The notes under the pieces were generated by a model. The model did not search any database. It was not told where the DNA came from and was given only the letters and a program-made list of their open reading frames with translations. From contig NZ_PYHR01000002.1 of NCBI RefSeq assembly GCF_003121705.1, positions 186,001 through 250,000 on the forward strand: DNA of 64,000 nt, written 5' to 3'. Below, one piece after another: positions 47,410-56,259 of this stretch. Within the stretch, counting starts at the first letter, position 1; each line of letters starts with the position of its first letter. The position numbers and the translations under genes were made by a program. The DNA comes from Serinibacter arcticus. Lineage in GTDB: Bacteria; Actinomycetota; Actinomycetes; Actinomycetales; Beutenbergiaceae.

Positions 47410-47763
47410 ATGCCCACCAACCGGCTGCTTGACGCGATCCGACGCCGACGCAACTTGAAGTTGGGCATCCCCGCGATGCTCCTTGCCGTTCCCTACCTGC
47501 TGATCACGAACATCTGCACCAACGCCCTCGACCAGGGTGCCCCAGGCTGGCTGCATCTGGTCGTGCTCTGGTCGGTGTGGAACGCGATGAAGTTCATCAT
47601 CATGGGGCCGATCAGCCTCGTCCTTCTGGTGCGCGCCCGTATCCAGAGGCTGCTGCAGTCACCGGGATCGAACACTCAAGACCCTGAGCCGGACTCCGCG
47701 CCAGGAGGAACCGACTACCTACGTCGCGGCGCGGTAGCCCTCGCCGGGACAGGCCTCACTTGA
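47410..47763 (+). CDS. small membrane protein of the island
   Basis: A 117-residue protein. A basic start (MPTNRLLDAIRRRRNLKLG) is followed by two hydrophobic segments (IPAMLLAVPYLLITNICTNAL and WLHLVVLWSVWNAMKFIIMGPISLVLLV), a basic RARIQRLLQ and a polar Pro/Asp tail. The layout matches small actinobacterial membrane proteins often named sulfate permease without evidence. It begins 6 nt from the recombinase remnant on the other strand. Function unknown; membrane proteins of this size can be effectors or anchors in defence loci, but nothing here shows that. Confidence 0.6.
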   Translation: MPTNRLLDAIRRRRNLKLGIPAMLLAVPYLLITNICTNALDQGAPGWLHLVVLWSVWNAMKFIIMGPISLVLLVRARIQRLLQSPGSNTQDPEPDSAPGGTDYLRRGAVALAGTGLT

Positions 47764-47926
47764 TCCGCGTGCGTAGTCACGCTCGCGGCGGTCCAGAGGC
47801 AGGCCGCGAACTAGCACGCCCTATCGGTGCGTTGGTGTCCCTTCACGCGCCTGCCGGTCGCTCTAGAATGGAGCCTGAGTAGCACGGTCGCTCCCGACCT
47901 CGCACTCGCGGCGAGGGAGGATGACG
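47764..47926 (+). promoter_or_regulatory. probable promoter region of the island ATPase
   Basis: This gap contains TAGAAT at 47864-47869, a good -10 box, with no clear -35, and a strong ribosome site GGGAGG at 47915-47920. The expected leader is about 50 nt. No other feature is visible. Confidence 0.45.
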
Positions 47927-50491
47927 GTGACAGACGCGACGCCACCTCAACGGGTAGACTCGCGCGACCTGCTCAGCGAGTGGGCGAACACCTCCGACGA
48001 GTGGGTCCGCTACATCGTGAGGCACGTCCTCAACGGCGGCGGGCCGCTCGGAAGCGAGGAGCAATCCGGAGCGTATGTCCTGTTTCGTCAGGAGAAAGCC
48101 TTCGATACCCGCGAACTCCCCACGGAGGAGCCGCTGGTCACCCTCGAACGCGAGGATGAGGCGATCGAGCCGTTGACCCTTACCTCGCTCTCCGATGTCG
48201 TTGGTGTCAACGCCTTGGTAGAGGGCGGAGTCATCGAGCCGCATGCCGGCCTGACGATCTTGTTCGGAGAGAACGGCACGGGCAAGACGGGGTACTCCCG
48301 CATCTTCAAAGCCCTCGCGGCGAGCCGCACTGCCGATGTGATCCTCGGCGACATCGAAGCGGCATCGCCGCAGAACCAATCAGCACTTGTCGGCTATACG
48401 CTCGGCACTGAGACGAAGACCTACACCTGGACCGGACAACAGGGCGTCGCGCCCTTCACCAGGATGTCCATCTTCGACAGCCCTTCTGTCAGCTTCCACG
48501 TCGATGACGACCTTGAGTACGTCTACGTGCCAGCAGCCCTGGCACTGTTCAATCACGTCATCGCAGGCATCAAGTCGGTACAAGCCCACATCGACCAGGC
48601 CGTCGAAGACCTACGATCTGGGTCCACAGGGCTTCTGTCTCGCTTCCCACGCACTGCCGCGGTTTACCCGCTCATCGAGACTCTGGGAGCGTCCACTGAT
48701 CTGGAACACCTGAGGTCGCTCGCCGACTCCGATCCCGACGTCGAGACACGTATCGGCGACCTGCGCCGCACGGTCGCCGCGCTGGAGGCGGACACCATCA
48801 GCGCTGAGATCAAGCTGCAACAGCGAGTCGAACGCGTCTTGACGCAAGCTTCCAACGCGGCCACCGTGATGGCTGACTTCAACGTGGAGGTATACGGCCG
48901 CGAACGCGACACCCTCCACGGACTTGAAGAGGACTACCGCGCCTTCCGAGCCGCCCTGTTCGAGGCAGCCGACCTGCCGGCCAAGCCCGACGACACCTGG
49001 AGCACGTTCATCGAGGCCGGCGAGGCATACCAAGCACATCTCATCGCGGTCGGAGCACACGACGCCGATCGGTGTCTGTACTGTCGGCAGCCTCTGAACG
49101 AAGCGGCGCGATCGCTGATCGGCAAGTACTCCGAATACCTCGAAGACAAGATCACCACTGACATCGCCGCTGCAAAGGCGCGGCTCCACGCAGTTATAGA
49201 ACCGGTCACCTCGATCCAGGTCAACGACGTCTCTACCTTCGCCGACGAGTACGCAGGCACCGAGGACAAGCCTCACTTCCACGTTGAACTTGACCGGACA
49301 CTGAGCACCATCGCGGAGCTATCCGAGCAGCTTCTCGCCGATTCCGCCGTGAGCACAGCGCCGACCGAACACGCCGGCACAGATGCGATAGCGCTCGGCT
49401 CGGCGTTGGAGACCGCCAAGCAGGCCCTCAGTGAACTGAGGACACAGGCAGCCACACGGGCTGACACCTTGGCCGAGAAGAAGAAAGAGCTTGTCGAGCT
49501 AGAAGCCTCAGCAGAACTGACGAAGTCGTGGACGCTCATCGAGTCAGACGTACTCGACGCCAAGCAGGCTGACCGGCTCATACTGCTCGCCAAGCCCATG
49601 CCTGGGCTCCTGCGCGCTGTAACCGGGCTGGCCAAGACCGCGAGTGACCAGATGATCAACGAGAGCTTCGATGCGCTTTTCAACGAAGAGTGCGCGGCAC
49701 TTCGCGCGCCCGCGCTACACGTGGAGTTCGTCGGCCGCCAGGGGCGCGCACAACGCCGCAAGATCCTCAGCGGGAAACATAAACCGTCCAAGGTGCTCTC
49801 CGAAGGAGAGCAGAAGGTCCTCGCAATAGCGGACTTCCTCGCCGAAGCGCGCCTCGCCGGAATCACCGCGCCGGTCATTTTCGATGATCCTGTCTCAAGC
49901 CTCGACCATCGCCGCGTCAACGAAGTCGCGCAGCGCGTCGCGTCGCTCGCTGACACGACACAGGTCATCGTCTTCACCCACGACATCTTCTTCGCCAGCA
50001 CGCTGCTTACGCTCATGGAAGCAACCAAGCGCTGCTCCTACTTCCAGATCACCGATGAAGAGGGCAAAGGAAAGGTCACCCGAGCGACAGGACCCCGCTG
50101 GGACAGCTTGAACAACATCAAGAAGAACATCAACGAGACCATCCAGGCAGCAAAGTCGCAGGACGGCGATGCGCGGGCGGCACTGGTCCGCACGGGTTAC
50201 GACTGGGTGCGCGCGTGGTGTGAGGTCTTCACCGAGACTGAACTGCTCCAGGGCGTCACGCAGCGCTATCAACCCAACGTGCGGATGACCAACTTGCCCA
50301 AGATCAAGTCCGAAGCACTTCCCGCTGCGATCGATACCGTCAACCGCATCTTCGAGGAAGCATGTCGGTACATCGACGGCCACTCTCAACCTCTGCCTAG
50401 CCTCGGGGTCAGCCCTACACTCGCCGGACTCGAAGCCCACTGGGCCGAGCTGACCGAAGCGCGAACCGCTTACAACGCGGCGACTCCTTAG
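47927..50491 (+). CDS. RloC-like ABC ATPase with zinc hook and HEPN-type motif
   Basis: A ~854-residue AAA/ABC ATPase resembling RloC/PrrC anticodon nucleases. Numbering from GTG 47927: Walker A GENGTGKT 114-121; a long coiled-coil region interrupted by a zinc hook, CLYC at 383-386; signature SEGEQKVL from 625; Walker B VIFDDPVSS from 650; H-loop His 685. The C-terminal ~165 residues are helical and hold R762-x3-E766 and R814-x4-H819, the latter a HEPN RNase motif. Established family knowledge: RloC couples DNA-break sensing to tRNA cleavage. Whether this one cuts RNA is inference. GGGAGG is spaced for GTG 47927; ATG 47921 is too close. Confidence 0.78.
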   Translation: MTDATPPQRVDSRDLLSEWANTSDEWVRYIVRHVLNGGGPLGSEEQSGAYVLFRQEKAFDTRELPTEEPLVTLEREDEAIEPLTLTSLSDVVGVNALVEGGVIEPHAGLTILFGENGTGKTGYSRIFKALAASRTADVILGDIEAASPQNQSALVGYTLGTETKTYTWTGQQGVAPFTRMSIFDSPSVSFHVDDDLEYVYVPAALALFNHVIAGIKSVQAHIDQAVEDLRSGSTGLLSRFPRTAAVYPLIETLGASTDLEHLRSLADSDPDVETRIGDLRRTVAALEADTISAEIKLQQRVERVLTQASNAATVMADFNVEVYGRERDTLHGLEEDYRAFRAALFEAADLPAKPDDTWSTFIEAGEAYQAHLIAVGAHDADRCLYCRQPLNEAARSLIGKYSEYLEDKITTDIAAAKARLHAVIEPVTSIQVNDVSTFADEYAGTEDKPHFHVELDRTLSTIAELSEQLLADSAVSTAPTEHAGTDAIALGSALETAKQALSELRTQAATRADTLAEKKKELVELEASAELTKSWTLIESDVLDAKQADRLILLAKPMPGLLRAVTGLAKTASDQMINESFDALFNEECAALRAPALHVEFVGRQGRAQRRKILSGKHKPSKVLSEGEQKVLAIADFLAEARLAGITAPVIFDDPVSSLDHRRVNEVAQRVASLADTTQVIVFTHDIFFASTLLTLMEATKRCSYFQITDEEGKGKVTRATGPRWDSLNNIKKNINETIQAAKSQDGDARAALVRTGYDWVRAWCEVFTETELLQGVTQRYQPNVRMTNLPKIKSEALPAAIDTVNRIFEEACRYIDGHSQPLPSLGVSPTLAGLEAHWAELTEARTAYNAATP

Positions 50492-50627
50492 GTCCTCTCA
50501 GCGATACACCCGCCGCAGTGGACCCGAGTCCCAGCCCCAGGTCCTCGTGTCAGTCCTCGGGCTCGGCAGGCCGGGTGCGAAAACTGTTCACCCGTTGTGC
50601 GTCGGAATCGTGAGGGATAGTTAAGCT

Positions 50628-53600
50628 GTGACTGAGCACATCCCTGAGGCAGAGGCGTACATCCGGTTTCGCCTGGACGAGCTCTCGTCGCGGAACGAGC
50701 ATCATCGGTTCGAGGAGATCGCTACGCGGGTTGCTCAGAAGCGGATCAGCTCGAACATCCTGATCGCGACCGGGCCCGTCAGTTCGGGCGGCGATCAGCA
50801 GCGAGACGCGGAGACGTTCACAACCCGCCTCCCGAGCGAGCTGCCGCACTCGGCGGGCTTCGCGGCTGCCGCCTCCACGTCGCCGTTGGTGGTGGCCTGC
50901 ACCGTCCAAAGCGGAGGCCTGAAGCAGAAGGTTCTGAGTGACCTCGCCGGCATCTGCGCCAACGATGCGGCTGACGTTGACCACGTCGCATTCTTCAGCG
51001 TGCACCCCATCTCCGAGGGCGTGACCCACGACGTCCAGCGGACCGCCCGCGAGTCCTACGCAGTGACCCTGGACATCTTCTGCGGCAGCGACATCGCGAC
51101 GTTCCTCGTCGAGGCAGACTTGGTGTGGGTCGCACGGCATTACCTCGAACTGCCTTCGCATCTGGTCCCCACGCCGGAGGACGAGCCGGCACCGCAGTGG
51201 TACGCGGATCTGATCGATGGGTTGCGTCACAACCATGGACCAGTAGCCCTGACGCCAGCGGTACAAGGCGAGATCACTCACGGACTTCGACACGCGACGT
51301 GGGACGAGCACGCGAACGCCGACTTGCCGGAGTGGTTGGACTTCATGGGGGCGTTCCTAGCTCACTCCGCAGACGGCGCGGACACCGAGCTGGTGTTCCG
51401 AGCGTGCTACGAGATGGCTATCGCACGGTTCCGGGGCATGGGCGTCGCAGCCGGAATCGAGGACTTGGTTCGTCGCGCCATCGAATACGCGTGTACGAGC
51501 ACCCGGCCGAACATCGTTGACGACGCTGTGACGCTCTGCGCTTACTGGGGGACGATGTGGATGACCGGGGTCGCGAAGGCCGAGGCATCCGAGATCAGTG
51601 CTGCGATGCTGCGGCTACGATCGCACCTCGTCAACCTACTCGACGCCACCGATTCGGTGACGCATCCGGTGCGGTCGGCGACCTTGACGGGAACACTCGC
51701 GTTCGCCCACCTGGTACCGGACTGGGGGCGCATCGAGACGACTGACGGCAAGCCCCCACCCGCCGCGGTTGCCTCCAACGTCGGAGTGCAACTGGACGAG
51801 TCCGCCGTCGACACCTCGGCATTGCCGGTGTCGCACCTGTTCGACTTCGACGTGGCGATGTCCTATTTGGAGCAGCTGGTCGACCTATTGCCAAGGGCTC
51901 GCGCCTACTCGTCGAGCGAACTCGCGCGTCTGTTCACGATGTACGCGCCCGCAGCCTCCGGGCACACCAACTACGAAAAGGTCCGTGACGGCTTCGACAT
52001 CGTGCTGGCCCAAGTACAGGGCGACTCCGCCACCGCCGAGCGATGCCGCGATCGCGGGATGGCATTCGTGAGGGCTGGCCAGCCCCTGAAGGCTCTGTCC
52101 GAACTGCACAACGCGAAAGCACAATGGTTCAACGGGGACACCATCTACGGCGCCATCCTCACGATGCGCTACCTGGGCTCGCTTTACGCCGGCCTCGGGC
52201 TGATGTACGCGGCCAAGATGTACGCGTGCACCGCCGCCGCCCTGGCCATGATGAGCGACGACAGCGACGTGCAGATGCACGTGCCCAAGGCCCTGCTGGA
52301 GACAGCCAAGTACGCCCAGCAGACCGGCACCTGGGTCGACGCAGCCCGACTCACCGAGGTCGCACTCCTGGCACGCGCCCAGATGCTGCCCGATCCATTC
52401 GACTACGACAAACACCCCGACCTCGCAGCACACGACACCAACGCCACCTTGGAGCTAGCCGGCATCCGCACATTCTGGCCCGAGCTTGAACCACTTATCG
52501 AAGCAGCCCACAGGACGACGAACTGGTACAAGCAGTTGGTCGAAGTCATCGAGCACGACGACTCACGGTTCGACATGACCGAGCACGAGTTCCAGGCTCG
52601 CGCCGCCGAGCAGCTCGCCGGCCCACTCCTCGGCGACGTCGGCCACAGACGACTCATCGACTTCCAAGCCCTCGGCATCCGCTGGACCTTCCAGTTCGAC
52701 AACAACCGAGAGACGGTGCTGACCGCCGAGGGCTTCGTCGCCGCACTCCAGGTCCTCTTGGCTGACATCGCACCGATGAACCCGGTCCTGATCAAGAGCA
52801 CAATTCGGGGCGCCGTAGACGTGAGACCCGGCGCCAGCCGAGAAGATGACTCGATCGACATCGACGACTCAGGGCCCGAGGTCCTGGCCAACGTTGTCCT
52901 ATCGAACTCGCTGACGGACACCGAAGCGCACAACAGGGCGATCCTCGCGACGTGCTACCAACTGCTCCACGCCGTCCATGTCCGCCCACCAGACGAACTC
53001 CAGAACCTCCTAGAGCCTCTATTCAGAGGCGGCCTCATTCATAAGGTGTCTATCGGTCGCCCCTACGAGGAGACCGCCGCCCTACTGGACGACGATCACT
53101 ACGCCCGATGCGCTGACGCAAGCAGGCCGTCGTCCTCCGACGCCTTCCAACCCACCGAGTGTGAGCACTTGCCGGCCTCAACCGTTACAGGTCCGGGCTA
53201 TGACAGCGATGAGTCACTTCAGGCCATTCACGAACGGTACGAAGTTGCCAATGAGGCCCTGCGGTTCACGCTCCCACGACTGTTGTCTGATCAAGCCGGG
53301 CGAGCAACCGTCGTGAGGCTGCGCAACGATGGTTGGCTCGACTGGCAAATCCTCGTCGCCCTAGTGAACACCTCCATGAACTGGCGGATGAAACGCGCGG
53401 GACTACGACCCGGTGTAGGCGACCCCCGGCGAGCGCTCGACCTTGCCCGCGAACCGGAGACATCAGCTTCCCCGACGATGCCGCTGTCAGAGTTCACCGA
53501 CGACGTCGTCGACATGCACATCTTTACTCAGACGGTGTCAGTCGCCCGCCGGTGGAACCTCCGCGGACGGCCCGAAGCGCCCGGTGAGAACGCGATGCGT

Positions 53601-53762
53601 GACCTCCTGACCCGCCGGTACCGATATGCCACCGATGACATCCCACACCGCGACCTACTCGACTGCATCGATAAGTACGGAAACCTGCTCACACTGCTCG
53701 ACATCCCCACCGACCACGGCAACAATGACCACCGGGCCCGCGATGCCAGCGAGTCCGCCTAG
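50628..53762 (+). CDS. large helical protein with nuclease-like N-terminus
   Basis: A 1044-residue uncharacterised protein. Residues ~28-175 contain RFEEIATRVAQKRISSNILIATGPVSSGGDQQRDAETF and PLVVACTVQSGGLKQKVLSDLAGI. Glu29/30, Asp56 and Glu62 in this layout recall restriction-endonuclease-like (Mrr-type) domains, but the canonical catalytic Lys after the second strand is not obvious. The rest is rich in helix pairs (about 210-650, TPR-like, e.g. YGAILTMRYLGSLYAGLGLMYAAKMYACTAAALAMM) and a mixed C-terminus. GTG 50628 has GATAGT 6 nt upstream. It lies 136 nt after the RloC-like gene on the same strand. I do not recognise a characterised family. Confidence 0.7.
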   Translation: MTEHIPEAEAYIRFRLDELSSRNEHHRFEEIATRVAQKRISSNILIATGPVSSGGDQQRDAETFTTRLPSELPHSAGFAAAASTSPLVVACTVQSGGLKQKVLSDLAGICANDAADVDHVAFFSVHPISEGVTHDVQRTARESYAVTLDIFCGSDIATFLVEADLVWVARHYLELPSHLVPTPEDEPAPQWYADLIDGLRHNHGPVALTPAVQGEITHGLRHATWDEHANADLPEWLDFMGAFLAHSADGADTELVFRACYEMAIARFRGMGVAAGIEDLVRRAIEYACTSTRPNIVDDAVTLCAYWGTMWMTGVAKAEASEISAAMLRLRSHLVNLLDATDSVTHPVRSATLTGTLAFAHLVPDWGRIETTDGKPPPAAVASNVGVQLDESAVDTSALPVSHLFDFDVAMSYLEQLVDLLPRARAYSSSELARLFTMYAPAASGHTNYEKVRDGFDIVLAQVQGDSATAERCRDRGMAFVRAGQPLKALSELHNAKAQWFNGDTIYGAILTMRYLGSLYAGLGLMYAAKMYACTAAALAMMSDDSDVQMHVPKALLETAKYAQQTGTWVDAARLTEVALLARAQMLPDPFDYDKHPDLAAHDTNATLELAGIRTFWPELEPLIEAAHRTTNWYKQLVEVIEHDDSRFDMTEHEFQARAAEQLAGPLLGDVGHRRLIDFQALGIRWTFQFDNNRETVLTAEGFVAALQVLLADIAPMNPVLIKSTIRGAVDVRPGASREDDSIDIDDSGPEVLANVVLSNSLTDTEAHNRAILATCYQLLHAVHVRPPDELQNLLEPLFRGGLIHKVSIGRPYEETAALLDDDHYARCADASRPSSSDAFQPTECEHLPASTVTGPGYDSDESLQAIHERYEVANEALRFTLPRLLSDQAGRATVVRLRNDGWLDWQILVALVNTSMNWRMKRAGLRPGVGDPRRALDLAREPETSASPTMPLSEFTDDVVDMHIFTQTVSVARRWNLRGRPEAPGENAMRDLLTRRYRYATDDIPHRDLLDCIDKYGNLLTLLDIPTDHGNNDHRARDASESA

Positions 53763-53901
53763 ATTCTGTCGGCGATCGCAGGACCGGGGAGACGCCCATG
53801 AAGAAGCCGCGATTGACAGTGCAGTTATGACTAGCCCAGGTGGGAGAGCATGTCCGTGGATGCGAGTTCAAGCATGTGCTCTGTTGTGAAATGAGGGTCC
53901 C

Positions 53902-54900
53902 GTGCTTCGCGTCTATCTCGATCAGTTCTCATGGATCGGTCTCGCCAGAGCTGCGCATGGCCGGACCGGCGGCGAGCGCTACCGCGACGCGCTGGAGATG
54001 TGCCGTGCCGCAAGGGTGCACGAAATGGCATCGTTTCCCCTCGATCTGTATCGGTACTGGGAAACAGCCAAGAACCACAACGAGGGCTCCAGGAACCGCC
54101 TCGTTGAGACGATGATTGAGTTGTCCGACTTCGACACCATCACCACACCCAAGCAACCTCTCTATTACGAGATCGACATGGCCCTTCGTGCCCGCTTCGG
54201 CCGGCCAACCGATGTGACTGCGCCTCGCGTCTTCGGACGAGGCATCGCTCACCTGACCGCTGGCGGCGTCCACAACTCAATGAGACCGACCAATAAGTGG
54301 GCCACCTCCGGAGACAAGAGCAGCGACCTCCGGACTCCCGTCGACCGTCAGCTCGAAGAGCTACTGCTGCGCGCAGGTCCAAGCACACACGAGCACGCGG
54401 GCCTCCCACTCGATCTAGTCAACTGGGGTGACCTGTTCGTACAGCACGAAGTCAGCGTCGCTGAAGAGATCGCGCGACGGAAGGTACCGCGCGCCGAGTT
54501 GCTTCCTGCGGTCGTCCACTCAGACTTCAACGACATCGCCCCGGCCCTCCGTGATCGGGTCACAGCCGCCGGCATCAGTGCAACGGAAGTGAAGGAAACC
54601 TTGGGTGGCGTAGGTCTGCTCCAACTCGTTCAGTCCCTCCCCACCCGCCGGGTGACCAACGCACTGCGGGTGAGCAAGCACCTGCATCCGCCCCAGCATC
54701 AAAAGTGGAAATCGAACGACTTCATCGACGTCATGCAACTACCCGTCCCCACGGTCTACTGCGACCTGGTGTTCACCGAACAACAGTGGGTCCGAGCCCT
54801 CACTCGCGATAAGGACGACAAGCTCGATGAGCGGTTCGATACCAAGCTGATCTTTAAACCCGAGCAGCTGGTCGAGGCGCTGGTCACCGCGAGCCCGTGA
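53902..54900 (+). CDS. PIN-like domain protein
   Basis: A 332-residue protein starting MLRVYLDQFSWIGLARAAHG. Spaced acidic residues match the PIN-nuclease pattern: Asp7 in YLDQ, Glu54 in YRYWETAKN, then NDFIDVMQLPVPTVYCDLVFTEQQW with Asp273, Asp276 and Asp288. PIN domains are metal-dependent RNases, often toxins. The middle ~200 residues are helical and unassigned. GTG 53902 has GAGGG upstream, 139 nt after the previous gene. No antitoxin-sized gene precedes it. Likely third member of the island's nuclease cluster; activity is inference. Confidence 0.65.
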   Translation: MLRVYLDQFSWIGLARAAHGRTGGERYRDALEMCRAARVHEMASFPLDLYRYWETAKNHNEGSRNRLVETMIELSDFDTITTPKQPLYYEIDMALRARFGRPTDVTAPRVFGRGIAHLTAGGVHNSMRPTNKWATSGDKSSDLRTPVDRQLEELLLRAGPSTHEHAGLPLDLVNWGDLFVQHEVSVAEEIARRKVPRAELLPAVVHSDFNDIAPALRDRVTAAGISATEVKETLGGVGLLQLVQSLPTRRVTNALRVSKHLHPPQHQKWKSNDFIDVMQLPVPTVYCDLVFTEQQWVRALTRDKDDKLDERFDTKLIFKPEQLVEALVTASP

Positions 54901-54945
54901 CGGCGGTAGCGATCATCCCGGTCCATCCACGGAAGCGACAGGTGA

Positions 54946-55293
54946 CTATGGCGCCGAGTACGCAGACTTGTTTACGGCCGACTGACGGCGCCCGCTGGGG
55001 CGAATCTCGGCACCCCCTGCGACCAGCTCTCTGCTCACCGCCTTCTGGCTCACGCCGAAGCGCAGCCCGACCTCCACCAGCGTCAATCCACCCGCATACA
55101 ACTCAATCGCTTCGGCGAGGTGGCACTCATCGAGACCGCGCCGGCGGATCGGGACTGAGCGGCGGACAAGGTGCGCCGCCGCGGTGCGGCGATGAATGCT
55201 GAACCGCTCGCCCAACTCCACGAGTGTCGCGCCCGACTCACACGAGGCCACCAGCTCGTCCACCTGTGCCGGGCTTAGAAGGGTTTGAGTCAT
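54946..55293 (-). CDS. double helix-turn-helix protein
   Basis: A 115-residue protein from ATG 55293 (MTQTLLSPAQVDELVASCESGATLVELGERFSIHRRTAAAHL), followed by a second, similar unit (LAEAIELYAGGLTLVEVGLRFGVSQKAVSRELVAGGAEIRP). Each is a resolvase/Hin-type helix-turn-helix, as found at the ends of serine recombinases and in small mobile-element regulators. Start uncertain: ATG 55311 would add six residues and longer frames exist. It is convergent with the PIN-like gene (45 nt) and sits at the right end of the island. It could control the cluster or be the DNA-binding end of a lost recombinase. Confidence 0.65.
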   Translation of the reverse strand: MTQTLLSPAQVDELVASCESGATLVELGERFSIHRRTAAAHLVRRSVPIRRRGLDECHLAEAIELYAGGLTLVEVGLRFGVSQKAVSRELVAGGAEIRPSGRRQSAVNKSAYSAP

Positions 55294-55457
55294 CCCAACT
55301 GCACGCACCATCCTGCCCCGCTCGTCCACTACAGACGGCTCCAGCGGCCTCTGGTCCCGCCGGTAGATGCCCCGCGACCCGCGAGAAGCCACGGTTTTCA
55401 AGGCCGTGCAGGGGTTCTCGAACTCTCTACGGAGGTCCACCGACCATCCCCGGGCGC

Positions 55458-56114
55458 CTACCGCTGCGGCGGGATGTGGAAGTCGATCTCGTTCGCGCGC
55501 ACGCGCCCGTTCTCGTCACCGACCGTGGCGATCGTGAACGGGTCGAGGTTGATCGTGTCGCCGGCGTAGAGCGGCATCGCTCCCTGGCCGAGGTCGTGCA
55601 TCGAGGACGCCGAGCCGCGACGGATCGCGTTGATCCACTCCAGGTAGGGGTAGTGGTCGATGCAGAACCTCTCGGCGACGGCGGCCAGGACATCGCCCTC
55701 GGCGGCCCGGTAGGCCACGGGCAGCCCGGCGTCGTCCACCGTCGCCTCACCGGTGGCCTGCGGCCTCGGACCGAGGTCGCGCAGCTCGGAGTACCAGTAC
55801 CCGTGGACCCGCCGGTCGTCGTCGTCGTTGCGGGGTTCGAGGCTCGGAAGGCCCTCGCAGCCGTCCCCTCCGCGCTCGGGCACGCTCGCCCGGCCGTCGT
55901 CGACCGTGAAGTAGATCTCGGGGTCGTCCTCGGTGGCGGGGGCCGCGGGCTCGCTCTCCGTGGGGGCGGGCTCGGGCACGCCGAGCGGCCGCGCGGGAGG
56001 CACGAGCGACGGCGACGGGGAGGCGGGCGCGGCGGGGAGGGCGGAGCATCCCGTGAGCATCACGACACCGAGCACGACGGCGGCAGCGGTGGTCGTCCTC
56101 CGGGTGCGGTGCAT
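55458..56114 (-). CDS. lipoprotein with LysM-like domain
   Basis: A 218-residue lipoprotein. The signal MHRTRRTTTAAAVVLGVVMLTGC ends in a lipobox, then a Pro/Ser/Glu-rich linker (about 25-65). The C-terminal part has AYRAAEGDVLAAVAERFCIDHYPYLEWINAIRR ... GAMPLYAGDTINLDP, the GD...A.RF...N...L..GD.I.L pattern of a LysM peptidoglycan-binding module. DNDDDRRVHGYWYSELRDLG before it is unassigned. ATG 56114 was chosen by the signal peptide; the longer frame upstream has none. It marks the return to chromosomal, high-GC sequence after the island. Confidence 0.75.
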   Translation of the reverse strand: MHRTRRTTTAAAVVLGVVMLTGCSALPAAPASPSPSLVPPARPLGVPEPAPTESEPAAPATEDDPEIYFTVDDGRASVPERGGDGCEGLPSLEPRNDDDDRRVHGYWYSELRDLGPRPQATGEATVDDAGLPVAYRAAEGDVLAAVAERFCIDHYPYLEWINAIRRGSASSMHDLGQGAMPLYAGDTINLDPFTIATVGDENGRVRANEIDFHIPPQR

Positions 56115-56259
56115 CCAGCCATCGTGGCACCCGGCACGGGACCGGACCACTTCGCGGGGTCGTAGCGTCGCCTTTACCTGCCGGACACCTGGCCCACCTA
56201 ACGTCCCCGTCACGGGCGCGTCACGAGTCGTCGTGGCGCCGAGCTGGACGGAGGGCCGC

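Larger units (their letters stand above)
46861..55440. mobile_element. genomic island at tRNA-Val
   Basis: About 8.6 kb between tRNA-Val and the LysM-lipoprotein gene. It begins with a large-serine-recombinase remnant reading into the tRNA and ends near a double-HTH protein. Codon use is less GC-biased than in the flanks (ATA, TTT, CTA and AAA codons become common). Cargo is a small membrane protein, a RloC-like ATPase, a nuclease-like helical protein and a PIN-like protein. The right border is uncertain; no exact direct repeat of the tRNA end was found by eye. Confidence 0.6.

Noticed and set aside
55386-55430. Sequence with GGGGTTC and CGAAC resembling a tRNA-Val T arm, possible right attachment site; also a CACGG/CCGTG stem around TTTTCAA like a tRNA anticodon arm
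   Set aside because: Match to the tRNA-Val 3' end is broken by gaps and no acceptor stem or full cloverleaf can be formed, so neither an exact direct repeat nor a tRNA gene is supported.
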